DNA of 64,000 nucleotides from Lineus longissimus (Eukaryota; Nemertea; Pilidiophora; Heteronemertea; Lineidae), in NCBI RefSeq assembly GCF_910592395.1, contig NC_088311.1:560501-624500 (forward strand). The letters run 5' to 3'. Of this stretch, positions 1-11,687 are shown piece after piece; the stretch's first letter is position 1; the number at the start of each line of letters is the position of its first letter. The notes below the pieces were generated by a model. It was not told the origin of the DNA. It did not search any database and saw nothing but the letters and a program-made list of their open reading frames with translations. Position numbers and translations under genes: made by a program.

Positions 1-1602
1 TCTCGCCTGGTCTCTCCATCAAGCTGGTGTTGGACGAGGAGGACCAGTGTTCAAAAAGGCCAAGGCAGGTAGGTCATGATCCCTCCTTGTCCTTGACTCA
101 TGAACCTCTGAAAGAGCTACTTCCCAGGTTCCAGTTCAACTCCATTCCTCGTTGAAAGTAATGGTATGACATGGTCCTCAAACAGTCGGTTATGATAGTC
201 CAAGCAAAAAGGTTATACATGTACATGTATCTATTTCAACAGTCTTCGGGTCAAACTGAGTCTGTTGGCCACATCCGACAGTATAATAGTAGAAAATTGA
301 GACATAGGCACATCCAAAGGTCTTGTCGTTTTCGAGCTCCCACTCATAACAAACGCTACCAACAAACTATTTTCTCAAGGTAAAGGCAATACATTCCTCG
401 AGAGGTTATCATTTTCTTTCTTGACAAACCACCCACTGTCGCTGGAGGGAATATATTGATACCTCGCTTGAATCAATGTCCTCCCGTAATTGCCTGTGGG
501 TTGTCTTGACTTATTCTCTACTTCAAGTGAAAGACTGTGGCGCCCACCACCGCGCATGGTCCACAGGATGCAGCAAGTCCGTGTGTTTCAAAGCCACAAG
601 TGGAGATTATATTATCAATCACAAGTAAGGTCTGAGTTTATTATTATAGTCAACAACCATCAGATCGTGACGTTCTTTTTAATGGAAAGGCAAATTACCT
701 CATCGAATGATGTGAGACAACTGACGTCTGCTATTGTCCCGTGGGCTGTGTTGTTTCCCCCCCCCCCCCCCCGCTCGGCCTTACCATAAAGACGTAATTG
801 CGAAAGGATCCTTATGAAAATATTGTTGCAGATGCCGTCCAATTGCCGAGTACGAGAACCCGGACCCAAAGAACTGTCAGGTTGTGTCCAACAGTTCCCT
901 TGCCTTCCCTGCATGCTGCCCAAAGGTGGATTGTCCAGGAAAACAGAAACGGCAGCAGGAGCCCGTCCGAGGTACGCACGCATTATGTGTTGATCTTGTA
1001 AGATTGGTGTCAACTCAAGATCAACATGATGTTCGCCAGACGTCGTGTGGCAAAAAGTACTGTAAAACCGGTTGTGAACAGACTCGACTTTCTGATTTAC
1101 AGCATATTTGGCTCAAGATGCTGACCCTGACACATATATGTTGCGTTTATATAATTATCATCCTCGTTGCAGATTGTTTTGACAGTGGATCCCCTTTCGC
1201 CTGTAAAGTGTGGAAGGAACTTCACGGATGTCAGACAACCAATCGGCTTTATAACTTCACCAGGGACCACTGTAAACTCACATGCGAGTAAGGTTCTATC
1301 AGTTGGAGACCAATGCCGAGGTACCGTCCGGATCGGGGTTCATGACTGAAAGCGAGAGACATGGTCGTCCGCTCGACGAGACCACTGACAGAATAACCAA
1401 CAGAATTTGTAAAGTATTTACTCTAATTTAGTAAAGGGCTAAAGATGCTCCTTTCACTACATTGCCGCCACTGTCGAAGTGCATGATGCGACGGATGTAG
1501 TCGATTGTGACATTTTCGAGGAACTTGACGAATAGAAAAGGTTCATCTCTGATATTCTGTTATTCCTCTTTCCATTTCAGAATCTGCTTTCCCGTCACGT
1601 AG
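1..1602 (+). CDS. SVWC-like plus ShKT-like secreted cysteine-rich protein, copy 1 (5' truncated by window edge)
   Basis: Coding exons: 1-68 (partial signal-peptide exon), 528-624, 832-971, 1173-1287 and 1581-1602 (stop TAG). Introns fall in phases 1, 2, 1, 2, the same as in the neighbouring copy. Exons 528-971 carry eight cysteines spaced like a single-domain von Willebrand factor C (SVWC) module: DCG, TGC, SVC, KC, NC, the pair ACC, then DC. Exon 1173-1287 plus the last exon give six cysteines ending C-x3-C-x2-C, the ShKT signature. The first residues match the second half of the copy 2 signal peptide, so the product is presumably secreted. The last tiny exon supplies the final ShKT cysteine and four more residues. 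ShKT modules occur in channel-blocking peptides and in many ordinary secreted proteins, so the sequence does not show whether this is a toxin, immune or matrix protein. The start codon lies to the left of the window. Confidence 0.8.
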
Positions 1603-1997
1603 ACATGGTAAAGAGGCAACTTGATATGTCACAGAGAGCAATCTATAGAGACAAGAATAGCATTATTATAGATGAGGAACATGAGACTCCGACTAGAGGA
1701 TCCGTGGTAAGCGAAGTGCGGCCGTCTCGGCCTGGATGTGACTGTCGCTGTCTCGTCGTCCTGGGTCGTCCTGCAGTGTCGCCACCGGGGAAGCCATGGG
1801 ATAATGGAACATATTTCATCTGACCAGCATTTGTTATCCTGGATCCAACGGACTGCTTCGTTTGACCACCTTACTTTGTAAAATCTGTCCATCCGTGTGT
1901 TGGTCTGACGATAATATTATTGTTTGGTCTTCAGTTCGTTTATCATTGGGGAAATTGCGTACCATTGTATTTCAAAAGAGTATGTCCCTCAACGAAG

Positions 1998-2003
1998 AAT
2001 AAA
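1998..2003 (+). promoter_or_regulatory. Poly(A) signal AATAAA for SVWC-ShKT copy 1
   Basis: A canonical AATAAA lies about 400 bases after the stop of copy 1 and well before the TATA-like motif of copy 2. It is the most likely 3' end of the first gene. Confidence 0.6.
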
Positions 2004-2263
2004 ATATACGTCTATTTAAGCTGCCTGGTCATCATTTTGTGCCCTTAATGTCTTGGTTGAGAAATCCAACCGATTCTACAAATTTTAGCCACTTAGCATG
2101 ACGTCATTTGGCACAACGTAACAGTTATGTCATCAACTTTAAACTTGTCGGACTTGATTGTGCTTGAAGGTATGAGTCACAGTCGGACACAACGCAGCCA
2201 GTTCATTACAATGTATACTGTGTCGAGGGATGTATGGCGGTAAAAGAAGGTACATGTGAGACT

Positions 2264-2270
2264 TATAAAT
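2264..2270 (+). promoter_or_regulatory. TATA-box-like motif upstream of SVWC-ShKT copy 2
   Basis: TATAAAT lies 144 bases before the start codon of the second cysteine-rich gene. The position suits a TATA promoter with a short leader, common for abundantly expressed secreted peptides. The call rests only on motif and position. Confidence 0.4.
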
Positions 2271-2413
2271 ACCTGTGGCGATTAGGTAATGACCGATCGA
2301 TTATTGATCCAAGACCCAGAAAGCACAACCTACCAATAACATATCCTACTGTGTGGGGCCTTATACATGATATATATTTGGAGAAAAACCGACAGCAATG
2401 AGCTAGCTCTGAC

Positions 2414-4029
2414 ATGGGACTGAAGAGATTCGCCGTGTTCGCTGTTGTCATGTTAGCTTGGTGTCTCTACCAAGCTGATATTGGACTGGGCGGATCGGTG
2501 TTGACGAAGGAAGAAGCAAGTACGTATACCTCTCCTGCAGGCCCTAACTGTAACCTTGACGGTCACATCACTCGCATGTTCTAAGCCTGTCACCGGGAGA
2601 ATGGAGGTAACTCTCCTACACGGTGACACTTCGACCATAAGCACTCTGACAACCAGGGTAACATACGTGGTTGTTCCCTATACTTCAGTGTTCCCGTCTT
2701 TTCTTCAATAGAGCGTAACGCAGAAAAAAAACATAGTCTCTTACGTCCCATGTCATATTACATCTGTTTTGTGTTTTAATCTTTATCCGCATGAATCAAT
2801 CCCAATCCAATGTAAGCGTGGAGGACACTTCTCTCGGGTGATGACACTTCCGATCCCTCACTCAACCACATCATTTTTGTTGCAGCAAAAGACTGCGGTG
2901 CTCATCTATACGAGTGGTATACAGGATGTTCCAAGTCTGTGTGTTTCAAGGCGACAAGCGTGGATTACATCATTCACCACGAGTAAGTTCAGCGTTACAA
3001 GTGCATCACCACTAGCACTGCTTTACTTTCGTGTCAAGCGAAATCATATGTCGACAAAGAACCATATTGCAGAATACAATAGGGCCGGACACTTTTTCCA
3101 GGGGGGACACTTTTTACTTTTACACCGGCTTTCACCAGGTTGATCCATCACAATCATATATCTTTTTCTCTTGGCAGTCAGATAAATAGATGATGGTAGT
3201 TCGTCGTCATTGAGCAAGGTGTGGTGATTGTTCCTTTCTGTCTCTCAATTTGCAAGTTTGCCTTGCAGATGCCGTCCAGTTGTCCCTGAGTACGAGGTGC
3301 CAGACACCACCAACTGTGCGGTTGTGTCCAACAGTTCGCTGACTTTCCCTGACTGTTGCCCGTACGTCCAATGTGATGGCGACCAGGTAGCTCCCACGGA
3401 GACTGGATTAGGTGAGAATAACAAGACACAACCATCCACGTCCATTATGTTACAAATTCATGTCACAAAAACTTCTTTATTTGATTTTCGGCCGCCCATG
3501 CATCTCGGCTTAGCTGACCTGTGATTGTTTCCATATTTGAATTCTATGTCATGACCTGGTGTGTTTTATTACCTCTCGTACGAAACAAAGTACATGTACA
3601 ACGATGGTTGCGACGGACGAATATTGTACGCATATCGTCCCCTGTCCGAAGACAAATTCCACCTCTGCCGCACATTAAGCTGTAAGGTTCAGTGGACAAT
3701 GCAACTTCACATGATCATATTATAATTCCAGTTTGCTACGACAGTGGCTCAGCCTATGCCTGTAACATTTGGCGGATCCTTAACGGATGTCTGACAACAA
3801 ACGCACTGTATAACTTCACAAAGGACCACTGTCAGCAAACTTGCGGGTAGGTCCAACTGAGAATTATTAGTTCTTTACTGACAGGCCGCTGAATCGAATT
3901 TTCGCACCTCATCATCATCCAAATCATGTCTTATATTAATTGTCTTCTTTATAAATCTTGTGACAACATCTCTCTTCTGAAATAATTCCATCTCAACTTT
4001 CTTGTCTCCAACTTTTCAGATTCTGCTAA
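2414..4029 (+). CDS. SVWC-like plus ShKT-like secreted cysteine-rich protein, copy 2 (complete)
   Basis: Exons 2414-2519, 2886-2982, 3269-3411, 3732-3846 and 4020-4029 (stop TAA) join in frame to about 121 residues. The N-terminus is a signal peptide: Met, a basic residue, then the hydrophobic run FAVFAVVMLAW. Residues about 37-80 form an eight-cysteine SVWC-like module, with the adjacent pair DCC near its end. Residues about 82-121 form a six-cysteine ShKT-like module. The sixth cysteine is the last residue and sits alone on a ten-base coding exon after a phase-2 intron. Exon lengths match copy 1 (97/97, 143/140, 115/115), so the genes are a tandem duplication, and more copies may lie to the left. 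If the last intron is retained, a TAG follows at once (GGG TAG) and the final cysteine is lost. A role in defence, venom or matrix cannot be chosen from sequence. Confidence 0.85.
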
Positions 4030-4420
4030 GATCCGAGGAATACACGATTGAAAAGACGCAGATTTCGGGCTAGGTTTGGCTGACGCCTCGACAACCCAAC
4101 AGGTCCGACTCTTCAAACAGCCACCCAGTGTGATGCCGGTCCATCATCTGATATATAGTTGCACGTGTGAGACCGACACAAACGGTACACAAACTGTGTC
4201 TCGAAGGACAGTGTACAAAACCGTGGTCATACGCTCGGGATCTACTCCAGGCGGCAAAAGACAATGTTTCGAAGTCCTCTACTCACTCGTTATTGATAAT
4301 GAGCCAGCTGGCTGGCGTTGTCTACTGTAACTTCTAAACGTTCTTTATACTCTCCAAGCAACATATCGTAGTTTTTATTTGAACTACATGTACTCTGTAA
4401 ATAGACATGAAACTTTTTTG

Positions 4421-4426
4421 ATTAAA
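4421..4426 (+). promoter_or_regulatory. Poly(A) signal variant ATTAAA for SVWC-ShKT copy 2
   Basis: ATTAAA, the commonest variant signal, occurs about 390 bases after the stop, in an AT-rich stretch with no earlier AATAAA. The 3' untranslated region would be 4030 to about 4445. Confidence 0.45.
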
Positions 4427-4445
4427 TGATAGGTAACTTGAACAA

Positions 4446-5104
4446 TATCATTTCTTTGTCAATCCTGAAATGTTTTGTGACAGCTTGGTTGTGACAGTGT
4501 CTTGGACGAGTGAAGACGGCTGGTAACTAGGCTACTATTCAGATATTGGACATTGTAGCAGCTATTGTCATCAGATTGGTTGTGACATGGTCTCTACAGG
4601 GAGACATACAAGACATATGCCGTCCCAAATCAAATATGAGGAAAATGACTAAAGGCTGTACCCTAAGTATGAAAGCCCAGTTGATTGCGACAGTGCTCTG
4701 CCGTGTTTGTCTCTGCTTAAGGTGGCGTTTTGTATGTGTCTCTGTCGACATGTATCGGATACTTCTCATTCCTATACTCTGAGCTATGGGCTAGGTCTAC
4801 CATCAACATCGAGGTAAGATTATAAAGTTGATGTTATCCGTTAGTGGAATACCAGTATTATCTCATCCAGGAGGGCTGATTTGCCTTGAGTGGGGACGAA
4901 GGATCGATGTTAATTCGTATTTCCCACGTTATGAACTAATGGTGGCGTCACCTGTTGTTTCCAGTAGAACTCGCTCCGACATCGCTCGAAGTGTACATCG
5001 AGGATGTAACATATCGCATTTCTTAATTTCATGAAATTTTTCACTTATTTGTTCAGTTATTCTGTCGGCTTGTCTTTTTCCCTAATTTAATGCACGATTC
5101 TAGG
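4446..5104 (+). other. Intergenic spacer and TRNAU1AP promoter region
   Basis: No coding exon can be supported. Open frames here have no splice context or recognisable domain. The last 100-200 bases must hold the promoter and leader of the RRM gene that starts at 5105, but no clear TATA box is seen. Confidence 0.4.
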
Positions 5105-7806
5105 ATGACTAGCTTCGGTACATTATGGATGGGTGATGTTAGTATGAAATTTGTTCTTAGAAATGCTGAAATCTTGGCCATTTTTGTTGTCACTTTGTTG
5201 GTGTGGAAGGAAATTGTGTCCCCTGGAGAAAAAATATAATGCTTTTGCTAATGTCGATGATGTGGAGAGATGGGCAAAGGACTCTACCTCCGATGTGAGA
5301 CACCTCTGGTAGGAGACACCTCTGGTAGGAGACACCTCTGAGGGTAGAGTGCTTGGTGACTCAGATCGGAGGTTAGGGATCACATGGATGGATGGTGTCT
5401 CAGATCCGAGGTACAGAGGTAGGGTGCATGGTCTCAGATCGGAGATGTTTCATTGTTTGACCCATTGGTCATTGGTCATTCCATTGGTGTCTCAAATCGG
5501 AGGTGTTGGATCACATGGTTTCTCACATCGGAGGTAGGGTGCAGTTCCATTTGGGTGATTTGATTTTGACTTGTTTTTGTATATTAATTTTGTATCTAAG
5601 TTCTATAATGCTGCTATTCTTTTTCAGCTTGAGCCTTACATGGATGAGAATTTCATCATCCGTGCATTCAGTGAGCTGGGTGAGATGGTGACCAATGTCA
5701 AGCTGATCAGGAACAGACAAACTGGGTGAGGCTTCAATCCTAAAATGTCCAGGACAAATATATCGGTGAAATACTAAAATTCCTGACTGAACTACATACC
5801 TGTACTGAAGATTCATATGATACTTGATGTTTATTCTCTAGTTTTATATTCCACAGGTTCCCTCAAGGTTACTGCTTTGTGGAGTTCAAGAATAATGAAG
5901 CTGCTCAGAAAGCCATGCTCAGGCTCAATGGCAAGGTGGTACCATCCACTGCACCGGTGCGTATACTAGAATTCCCAAGGGAATGTGAAGGCAATCTTGA
6001 TATCTTCCATGGTGGTACATGTATGACAAGTTTAGGAAATCCCCAGAAGAAAACCTTATTTGCAAACAACACCATTCCTGCTTTATCAAGCTCAGGATGT
6101 TGATATGCTGCTGCTCTTACAGCACTCTTACACCACAAACTTCCATATTTGTCAATTCAATTTTCTTGTCAGTCCTAATACTTGCTTTACATTTCTTTTC
6201 AGCCGAAGAGATTCAAACTTAATCATGCCAGTTATGGGAAAGAACACTTGTTACAGTAAGTCATTTAGAAAGATGTAGTCCATGAATCATGTTGGAATCT
6301 CAGTTCTTTCACTGTACATGACAAAAAGACCCTGTCCGAGACCCTATGCAGCTGATATACTTCTTGGTGGTCATTTACAAACAGCTATTCTAACATGGTC
6401 ATAACCTCCACCCCTCTCTCTCTTGGTATTCATACCCGTTAAGAATCCTGTTTAGTTAGTTTTTGTCTTTGCCTTCAGGCCTGAATACTCTCTATTCATC
6501 GGTGATCTCTCCGAGGATGTTGACGACTACACTTTATTCAATGCATTCAAGCGTTATCCGTCTTGCCGCACTGCCAAGGTGGTCTTGGATGGCTCCGGAC
6601 GCAGCAAGTGTTACGGGTTTGTACGATTCAGTGAGGAAGTGGACCAGCATCGAGCCTTACTGGAGATGCAGCACGAGACAGGCATTGGCAAGAAACCACT
6701 CCGAGTTAGTCTAGCTACGCCAAAGAGGTAAAGGTTCATCATCAAGATACTCATTATTTTATTTCCAAATCAACGAGACAGTTAACAAGAATTCGTTGAC
6801 AACACCTACCCCAACCAGCACAAAATGATTGACCTTGATAGTACTGCAGGGTGACTGCATAAAACACCTCATGATGGAGGCAGACAAGACGGTGAATTTT
6901 AATCTCATCTTTTCAGACCTCCATTCCAAGGCGGTAAAGGTGGTGGTGGTGGAGGAGGCCAGTATGACCAGTACTACAATCAGTACAGTCAGCAGTACCA
7001 GAACTACCAGTACCCTAACTACTACACGGGTAACCAAGCCGGCCAGCAGCAGCAGCAACAGATGTATGGTGGCTATGGTGACCAGAGTAACGCTGGAGGA
7101 GACATGGAGGCACAGGATAATGGAGGACAAGTCTTTGATGATATGGAAGTTTTAGAAGGTAGGTTTTAGTATTCAACGTTATATTGCTGGTGAAAGATCA
7201 GTCGGTATTTAGCAGGTTCTCCTGTAGGTTCTAGTATAGGGATCTTTGATTGTAAATCCTAGTCTTAATTCTCTGGCAAGAACAAACAACTTGACATTGT
7301 GTGCTGTGGTGTCAGACATCTTGCAATATTGAAGTTTTGATCAAACTTCACTCCTGTTCTTGACGTTTCGACTGCGATTGTCATTTTGTGTTTCTCTCTT
7401 TTAGATCCTGATGAGGAGTTTGATATTGATGAAGAGAATGAAAGATATATTGAAGAATGTGAGGTAAGCTGCTTTTAGAAAGTTTTGAATGAAGCCCTAT
7501 CATTTGGAGCCTTTGAAACCTTTTGATCTGGCATATTTTACACTCCCAATAGCAGTGGCTTAGTGTAAAGCATCCATCACTACATAGGTAACTTGGCTGA
7601 ACCGTAGGATATGTCTGTCCGCAGTTTCCTACCAAACTCAAGTAGATGACCCTGTCAACCAGAAGCTGTTTCAGAGAAGCATTTTGAAACGGCACAAGTT
7701 TTCTGAGATATATTTCTCCTTTTAGGAGCTATTTGATGCATTGGAGGATTCAAGGTGGACTGGTGTTGACAACGTTCTTGCCCAGGTGGAGTCGGCTACA
7801 TCATGA
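5105..7806 (+). CDS. TRNAU1AP: tRNA selenocysteine 1-associated protein 1 (SECp43), two-RRM protein
   Basis: Eight coding exons: 5105-5137, 5628-5725, 5857-5956, 6203-6255, 6479-6727, 6917-7158, 7405-7463 and 7726-7806. They join without a frame break to 304 residues (human about 287). RRM1 begins with RNP2 [14 protein letters not shown] and has RNP1 GYCFVEF. RRM2 follows with RNP2 [15 protein letters not shown] and RNP1 CYGFVRF, then the [11 protein letters not shown] end. A Gly/Gln/Tyr-rich tail ([18 protein letters not shown]-like) follows, then an acidic C-terminus ending near [12 protein letters not shown], as in SECp43. In animals this protein binds tRNA-Sec complexes and supports SecS and selenoprotein synthesis, shuttling between nucleus and cytoplasm. 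The start is the first ATG before LWMGD, as in the family. Intron 1 contains a degenerate tandem repeat. Confidence 0.96.
5280..5535. repeat. Degenerate short tandem repeats in TRNAU1AP intron 1
   Basis: The 16-base phrase GAGACACCTCTGGTAG is repeated about three times between 5297 and 5345. A longer phrase containing TCAGATCGGAGGT, with a nearby GATCACATGG, then recurs four or five times with drift to about 5535. The units are partly related to each other. The array lies inside intron 1 and looks like a decayed minisatellite. Confidence 0.6.
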
Positions 7807-7817
7807 TGAAGTGAACG

Positions 7818-8326
7818 GTAAGTTCTTCTTTGTCTGACAGATGGCAGCACAGACATCATTGTTACCTCAGACCTGAAGGGGTTAACACTTCTGGAACAGA
7901 TGATGATAGCATTGTTTTAATGACTTCTCCCATGTATTGTGATTGATAGCGGTACCAGCTGGTTGGCAATAGCTTGCTCTCATGTGTAGAATGATTTACA
8001 TTTCTGCTGATGGGTAGATTCATGCCATGCCAACTGGGCTGTTCGATACACTATGTGTACTGAACATTGTATGACTCTCTGCGATCAGGCTGGATGCAGT
8101 GCAGTGGTGCAGCCAGAGTAGTCTAGTTCAGGTTTGTCGTGAAGAAATATATGCAAAAACTAGCCCGCTTGGTTCCTCGATCCCTAGTTGTTTTTAGTTT
8201 GTTCATTTTACACTTGGTGTCACTACCGTCTGTCAGCCATTCTATCTTGGTGTTCTTGTTGAATGAGACTGCACCAAGGTCAAAGCAGTTGAAATAATGA
8301 TCATTGATATCTGTTCCCAATTACAG
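7818..8326 (+). other. Possible intron in the TRNAU1AP 3' untranslated region
   Basis: Eleven bases after the TGA stop there is a strong donor (G|GTAAGT at 7817/7818). An acceptor-like CCCAATTACAG ends at 8326. Splicing would leave the stop within 50 bases of the junction, so it should not trigger nonsense-mediated decay. This is inferred from motifs only. Confidence 0.35.
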
Positions 8327-8873
8327 ATCTGAGCTGATCAGAGAGTGCTGTCTTTTCATGGATCTCATAGCAGACTTTGGAGTAATCATGCTCTTGTCAA
8401 GAGATATGTTCTCCAGTTCTTTGGTTGTTAAACCTTGACCGACCGGTGACCATTGGTGGAGACAGCCTGAACTGACTCTCAACTAGTGTGTTTTGTTTCT
8501 GTGGTGTTTGGATACTGCCGTGTCTCAAGAGGAGAGGAGAGATGAACTCACAGTCAGCATTGTGAAGTACTTTCTAGGGAATCATGATCTACTTGTCATT
8601 CACTGTCTTTGTTCTACGAGTCCACGGTGTTGTCTAAACAACAATGAATGGGAGCGGATATCAAACATGTGAAATTGTATCAAATCATTTGAATTAATCA
8701 TTACTGTGTAAGAGGATGTGTATCTAGGTATAACTTCACAACAGTAAACTGCCAGACTTGTTCCTGAATGTGTTCCTTCCAGCTAATCATAGACACAGTA
8801 GATGTCAACGGAAAGCGTCTTTGAACAAGGATTGATGATAATCAACTGTTTTTTTAATGTCAATTAGGTCATC

Positions 8874-8879
8874 AATAAA
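8874..8879 (+). promoter_or_regulatory. Poly(A) signal AATAAA for TRNAU1AP
   Basis: AATAAA at the end of a roughly 1.07 kb 3' untranslated region that holds no other supported feature. It is followed by T-rich sequence, as expected at a cleavage site. Confidence 0.6.
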
Positions 8880-8899
8880 CAATGTAATATTCTTCATTC

Positions 8900-9534
8900 T
8901 GCTTTTATTTATTCGTTACTTCATATTTTGAGTTTCTCAGGTTGTTCTCGTCTAAGCTGCAGGACGGGAGAGCCATGGAGAGCAGGAGACGCTCACAGTA
9001 TAGGAGACCAGGGCTCTGGGAGAACTCAATCTTGGGGAAGTCCCTAGATAATGTGAAGACACAAACTGGTCTCCACTTCGAGCTAAACAGCAATTGAGAC
9101 ACCATCTCGAAGACGGGATGGCTGACCAGATATTCTTGTTTCCCATTCGAACCATTCGTCCACTGAGATGCCATCCTGTATGGCTGCATGTTTGACCACT
9201 CTGGTCTCGACTCGGTCGTTCATGATGACCCAGTCTTGTAGGCAGTACTATGGCCAGGACGTTCTCGTCTTGGAGACGGTATTGTTGACGAGACGTTCTG
9301 GTCTTTACTTTGAGCCAAACGTTCATGGTGACACAATGTGACTGTTGTCTAGGCGTTTAGATCAAGGCAATGAAGCCTTTACAGATAGTTGGATGAGTAA
9401 ACATGAAGAGAATGATTTGAACCAAAAAAGAATTACCAAGAACGAAACCCGAATCCCCGCCTTGATCATTTCACTTGATGGTCACCAAAATAAAAAAGTC
9501 CAATCCATAAGACTATGTACCAGAAGATGAAAAA
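8900..9534. other. Spacer with loosely repeated GAGAC/GTTCTCGTCT phrases
   Basis: No gene is supported. Between about 8940 and 9310, phrases such as GTTCTCGTCT, GAGACGTTCTGGTCT and GACCACTCTGGTCTCG recur with variation. This suggests an eroded minisatellite or duplicated fragment. Open frames on the minus strand here come from this low-complexity pattern and resemble no known protein. Confidence 0.35.
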
Positions 9535-9606
9535 GTTTCCGCCCGGTTTCGAACCGGGGACCTTCTGCGTGTTAGGCAGATGTGATAACCACTACACCAC
9601 GGAAAC
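9535..9606 (-). tRNA. tRNA-Val (anticodon AAC)
   Basis: The minus strand folds as a complete cloverleaf. The acceptor stem pairs GTTTCCG with CGGAAAC over seven pairs, the A box is GTGTAGTGGTTATCAC, the anticodon loop CCTAACAC reads AAC, and the B box is GGTTCGAAACC. It is nearly identical to animal tRNA-Val(AAC). No intron. A T-run follows at once on the minus strand and serves as the RNA polymerase III terminator. The coordinates exclude base 73, which would be U here, whereas animal tRNA-Val usually has A. Confidence 0.95.
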
Positions 9607-11615
9607 CGTTGGAAAACAACCGCACATGTAACACACAAATAAAAGCTAGTCAAATGACATTTCTGACAAGCACCTCCCACAGCATGCCCAGTACTGTCCC
9701 CACCACCATTATCATGTAATTCTTATGCAGACACGTGTGACCGCCACCATTAGCGAACCCATTAGCATGCGAGTGTGGCCTCCCGTATAGCTGCCCATCT
9801 TCACATCCCTAGGCAATGACAAGGCGATGATCACATTCAACAATTGGCCCGGATCTTTGCAACCTTTAAATGACTGCAACGAGACCAGCGCATAATGCTG
9901 TCACAATCACAATATCACAATCTATGACAATACGACATTGTGCTTGTTCCATCTTCAGCATTCATATTTTCCTAACCTTGACAAAATGATATTCCCGTTG
10001 TAATGTCACCGCATGAGCGGGGCGAGCGGGTCTCCCATGGTGGACGTATGAAGGGATAGTTTCACATTCCCGCTCCTGTGTCCTGCAGTTGCGTCTAGTA
10101 ACTTGAACAATAATGAAGCCGGTGACATTGCATCCAGTGGCGATTCCAATGAGGTGACCATGCAGACCTGCGTTGCGTCGTCTTCGAGTTCGTCGTTGAC
10201 GACTGGGTGTGGCCCGAGAGCGGGATCTTTCCCAATGTTTTGTAGATTATAGCTCCTGGGATATGACAGGGCGGTACAAGCAGATACGGATGTTTCCCTG
10301 TGGCACACTCAGGCGCAAGTTTGTTAGTAGAAATGGCGACCGCTCCCTTAAAATTATCAAATATGAAGCAGTTATTGCAGTTTAGAAGCTGGCGCTCGTG
10401 TGGTTCTTTCACTTCCTCCTTGTGCCTGTGTCGACCATTCCTAGGGAATCCCCAAGGCCACGTGCTGGCACTCAAGGTTTCCGGGTGTTACATCTTCCTG
10501 GCTGCATGCAGCCCGACGCAGAAGCCGGATGGCGGGAAGCTCATTCGTGTAATTAGTTTCTGGTGAATGATTTGTTAATTAGGACAGAAGATTGGCAGGA
10601 AATGGAGCACAACATTGTGAATATCTCAATAGATATAAAGCTTGCTCTTCCCGGGTTGTTTTTTCTCGGGTTGTTTTTTCTCTGTGGGAATATCCTTCTG
10701 AGGATGTGCATGGGGTCCCGAATCCGAATCGACGCCCGCCCATCCCCCAACGATGTCCAACGTCTTGGTTAGTAGTGGCGGCCAAAGACAAAGAACGACC
10801 TTCCGGTTGCATTTGCTGACCCCCTCACTCACCCTCATATTCAATTGTCCTATTGGGTCAGTCCTTCTGTGACGGAATAACTACCTTCATGGAGCACGAC
10901 TGTACCATTGTTTTTCGCCTATGAGTGCCAGCCCATGTGTTGCCGCGTATTACCACTCTACTTCATGTCGAGTTTATCCCTTGATTTTATACCCACAGCT
11001 GCATATTTATTCATTATTTTGTGAAATAATCACAATCGCTAGGACAAGCCAACACTAAAGCGGACAGTTCTTTTCATCTTATGAGTCTGGTCGATGTGTC
11101 TAACATGCTAAAGTGAACAGCTGATGCGCGCTTTTCCAGACGGCTCACGCCATCCGGATGTGACATCACACGCCACGTGTCGCATCCATTGTGCGCGCTT
11201 ATCTGCACTTTTGTGTCTGTCACTTGAAGAGCGGAAGAGACAGTTCATTTGACTTTTCATACGTAATTACTTGATACATGTACCAGAAAACAGCTGGACA
11301 AGTATTGAGTACTGATATGATATGGTATAAGTTGTCATCTGAAATTGGCCCATGTCGATTGCCAATGGAAGAAACCTTTGGCAAGCTCTTTAAAATGTTA
11401 TATCACCAAGTTCCGATAAAATGGGAAATCGGCGGATCTTGGAGGAAGCGCATTGAAATTGCTCAGGAAAAGCGCTGAAATTTCGAAATCGATCATAAAT
11501 TGCCTGTTTTTCTGGAAATATCATGTTGTCATAAAAATAACAAAAAGGTCCATCTCTTAAAAATGACGACTTTCGTTGATGATATAAAACAGTGCTGCAA
11601 AAAAATGAAAAACAA
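9607..11615. other. Gene-free spacer between the two tRNA-Val genes
   Basis: No exon with splice sites and family resemblance is visible on either strand. A 16-base direct duplication CGGGTTGTTTTTTCT-like occurs at about 10650-10681. Overlapping open frames on both strands at 10.0-10.8 kb are mirror images of each other and look fortuitous. Confidence 0.4.
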
Positions 11616-11687
11616 GTTTCCGCCCGGTTTCGAACCGGGGACCTTCTGCGTGTTAGGCAGATGTGATAACCACTACACCACGGAAAC
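11616..11687 (-). tRNA. tRNA-Val (anticodon AAC), second identical copy
   Basis: All 72 bases are identical to the copy at 9535-9606, while the flanks differ, so only the gene body is shared. Acceptor stem, A box, AAC anticodon and B box are intact. On the minus strand the gene is followed by TTG and then a run of five T residues, a good RNA polymerase III terminator. Base 73 would again be U. Confidence 0.95.

Noticed and set aside
10006-10844. Nested open frames on both strands
   Set aside because: None shows splice sites or family resemblance, and several are complementary shadows of one another.
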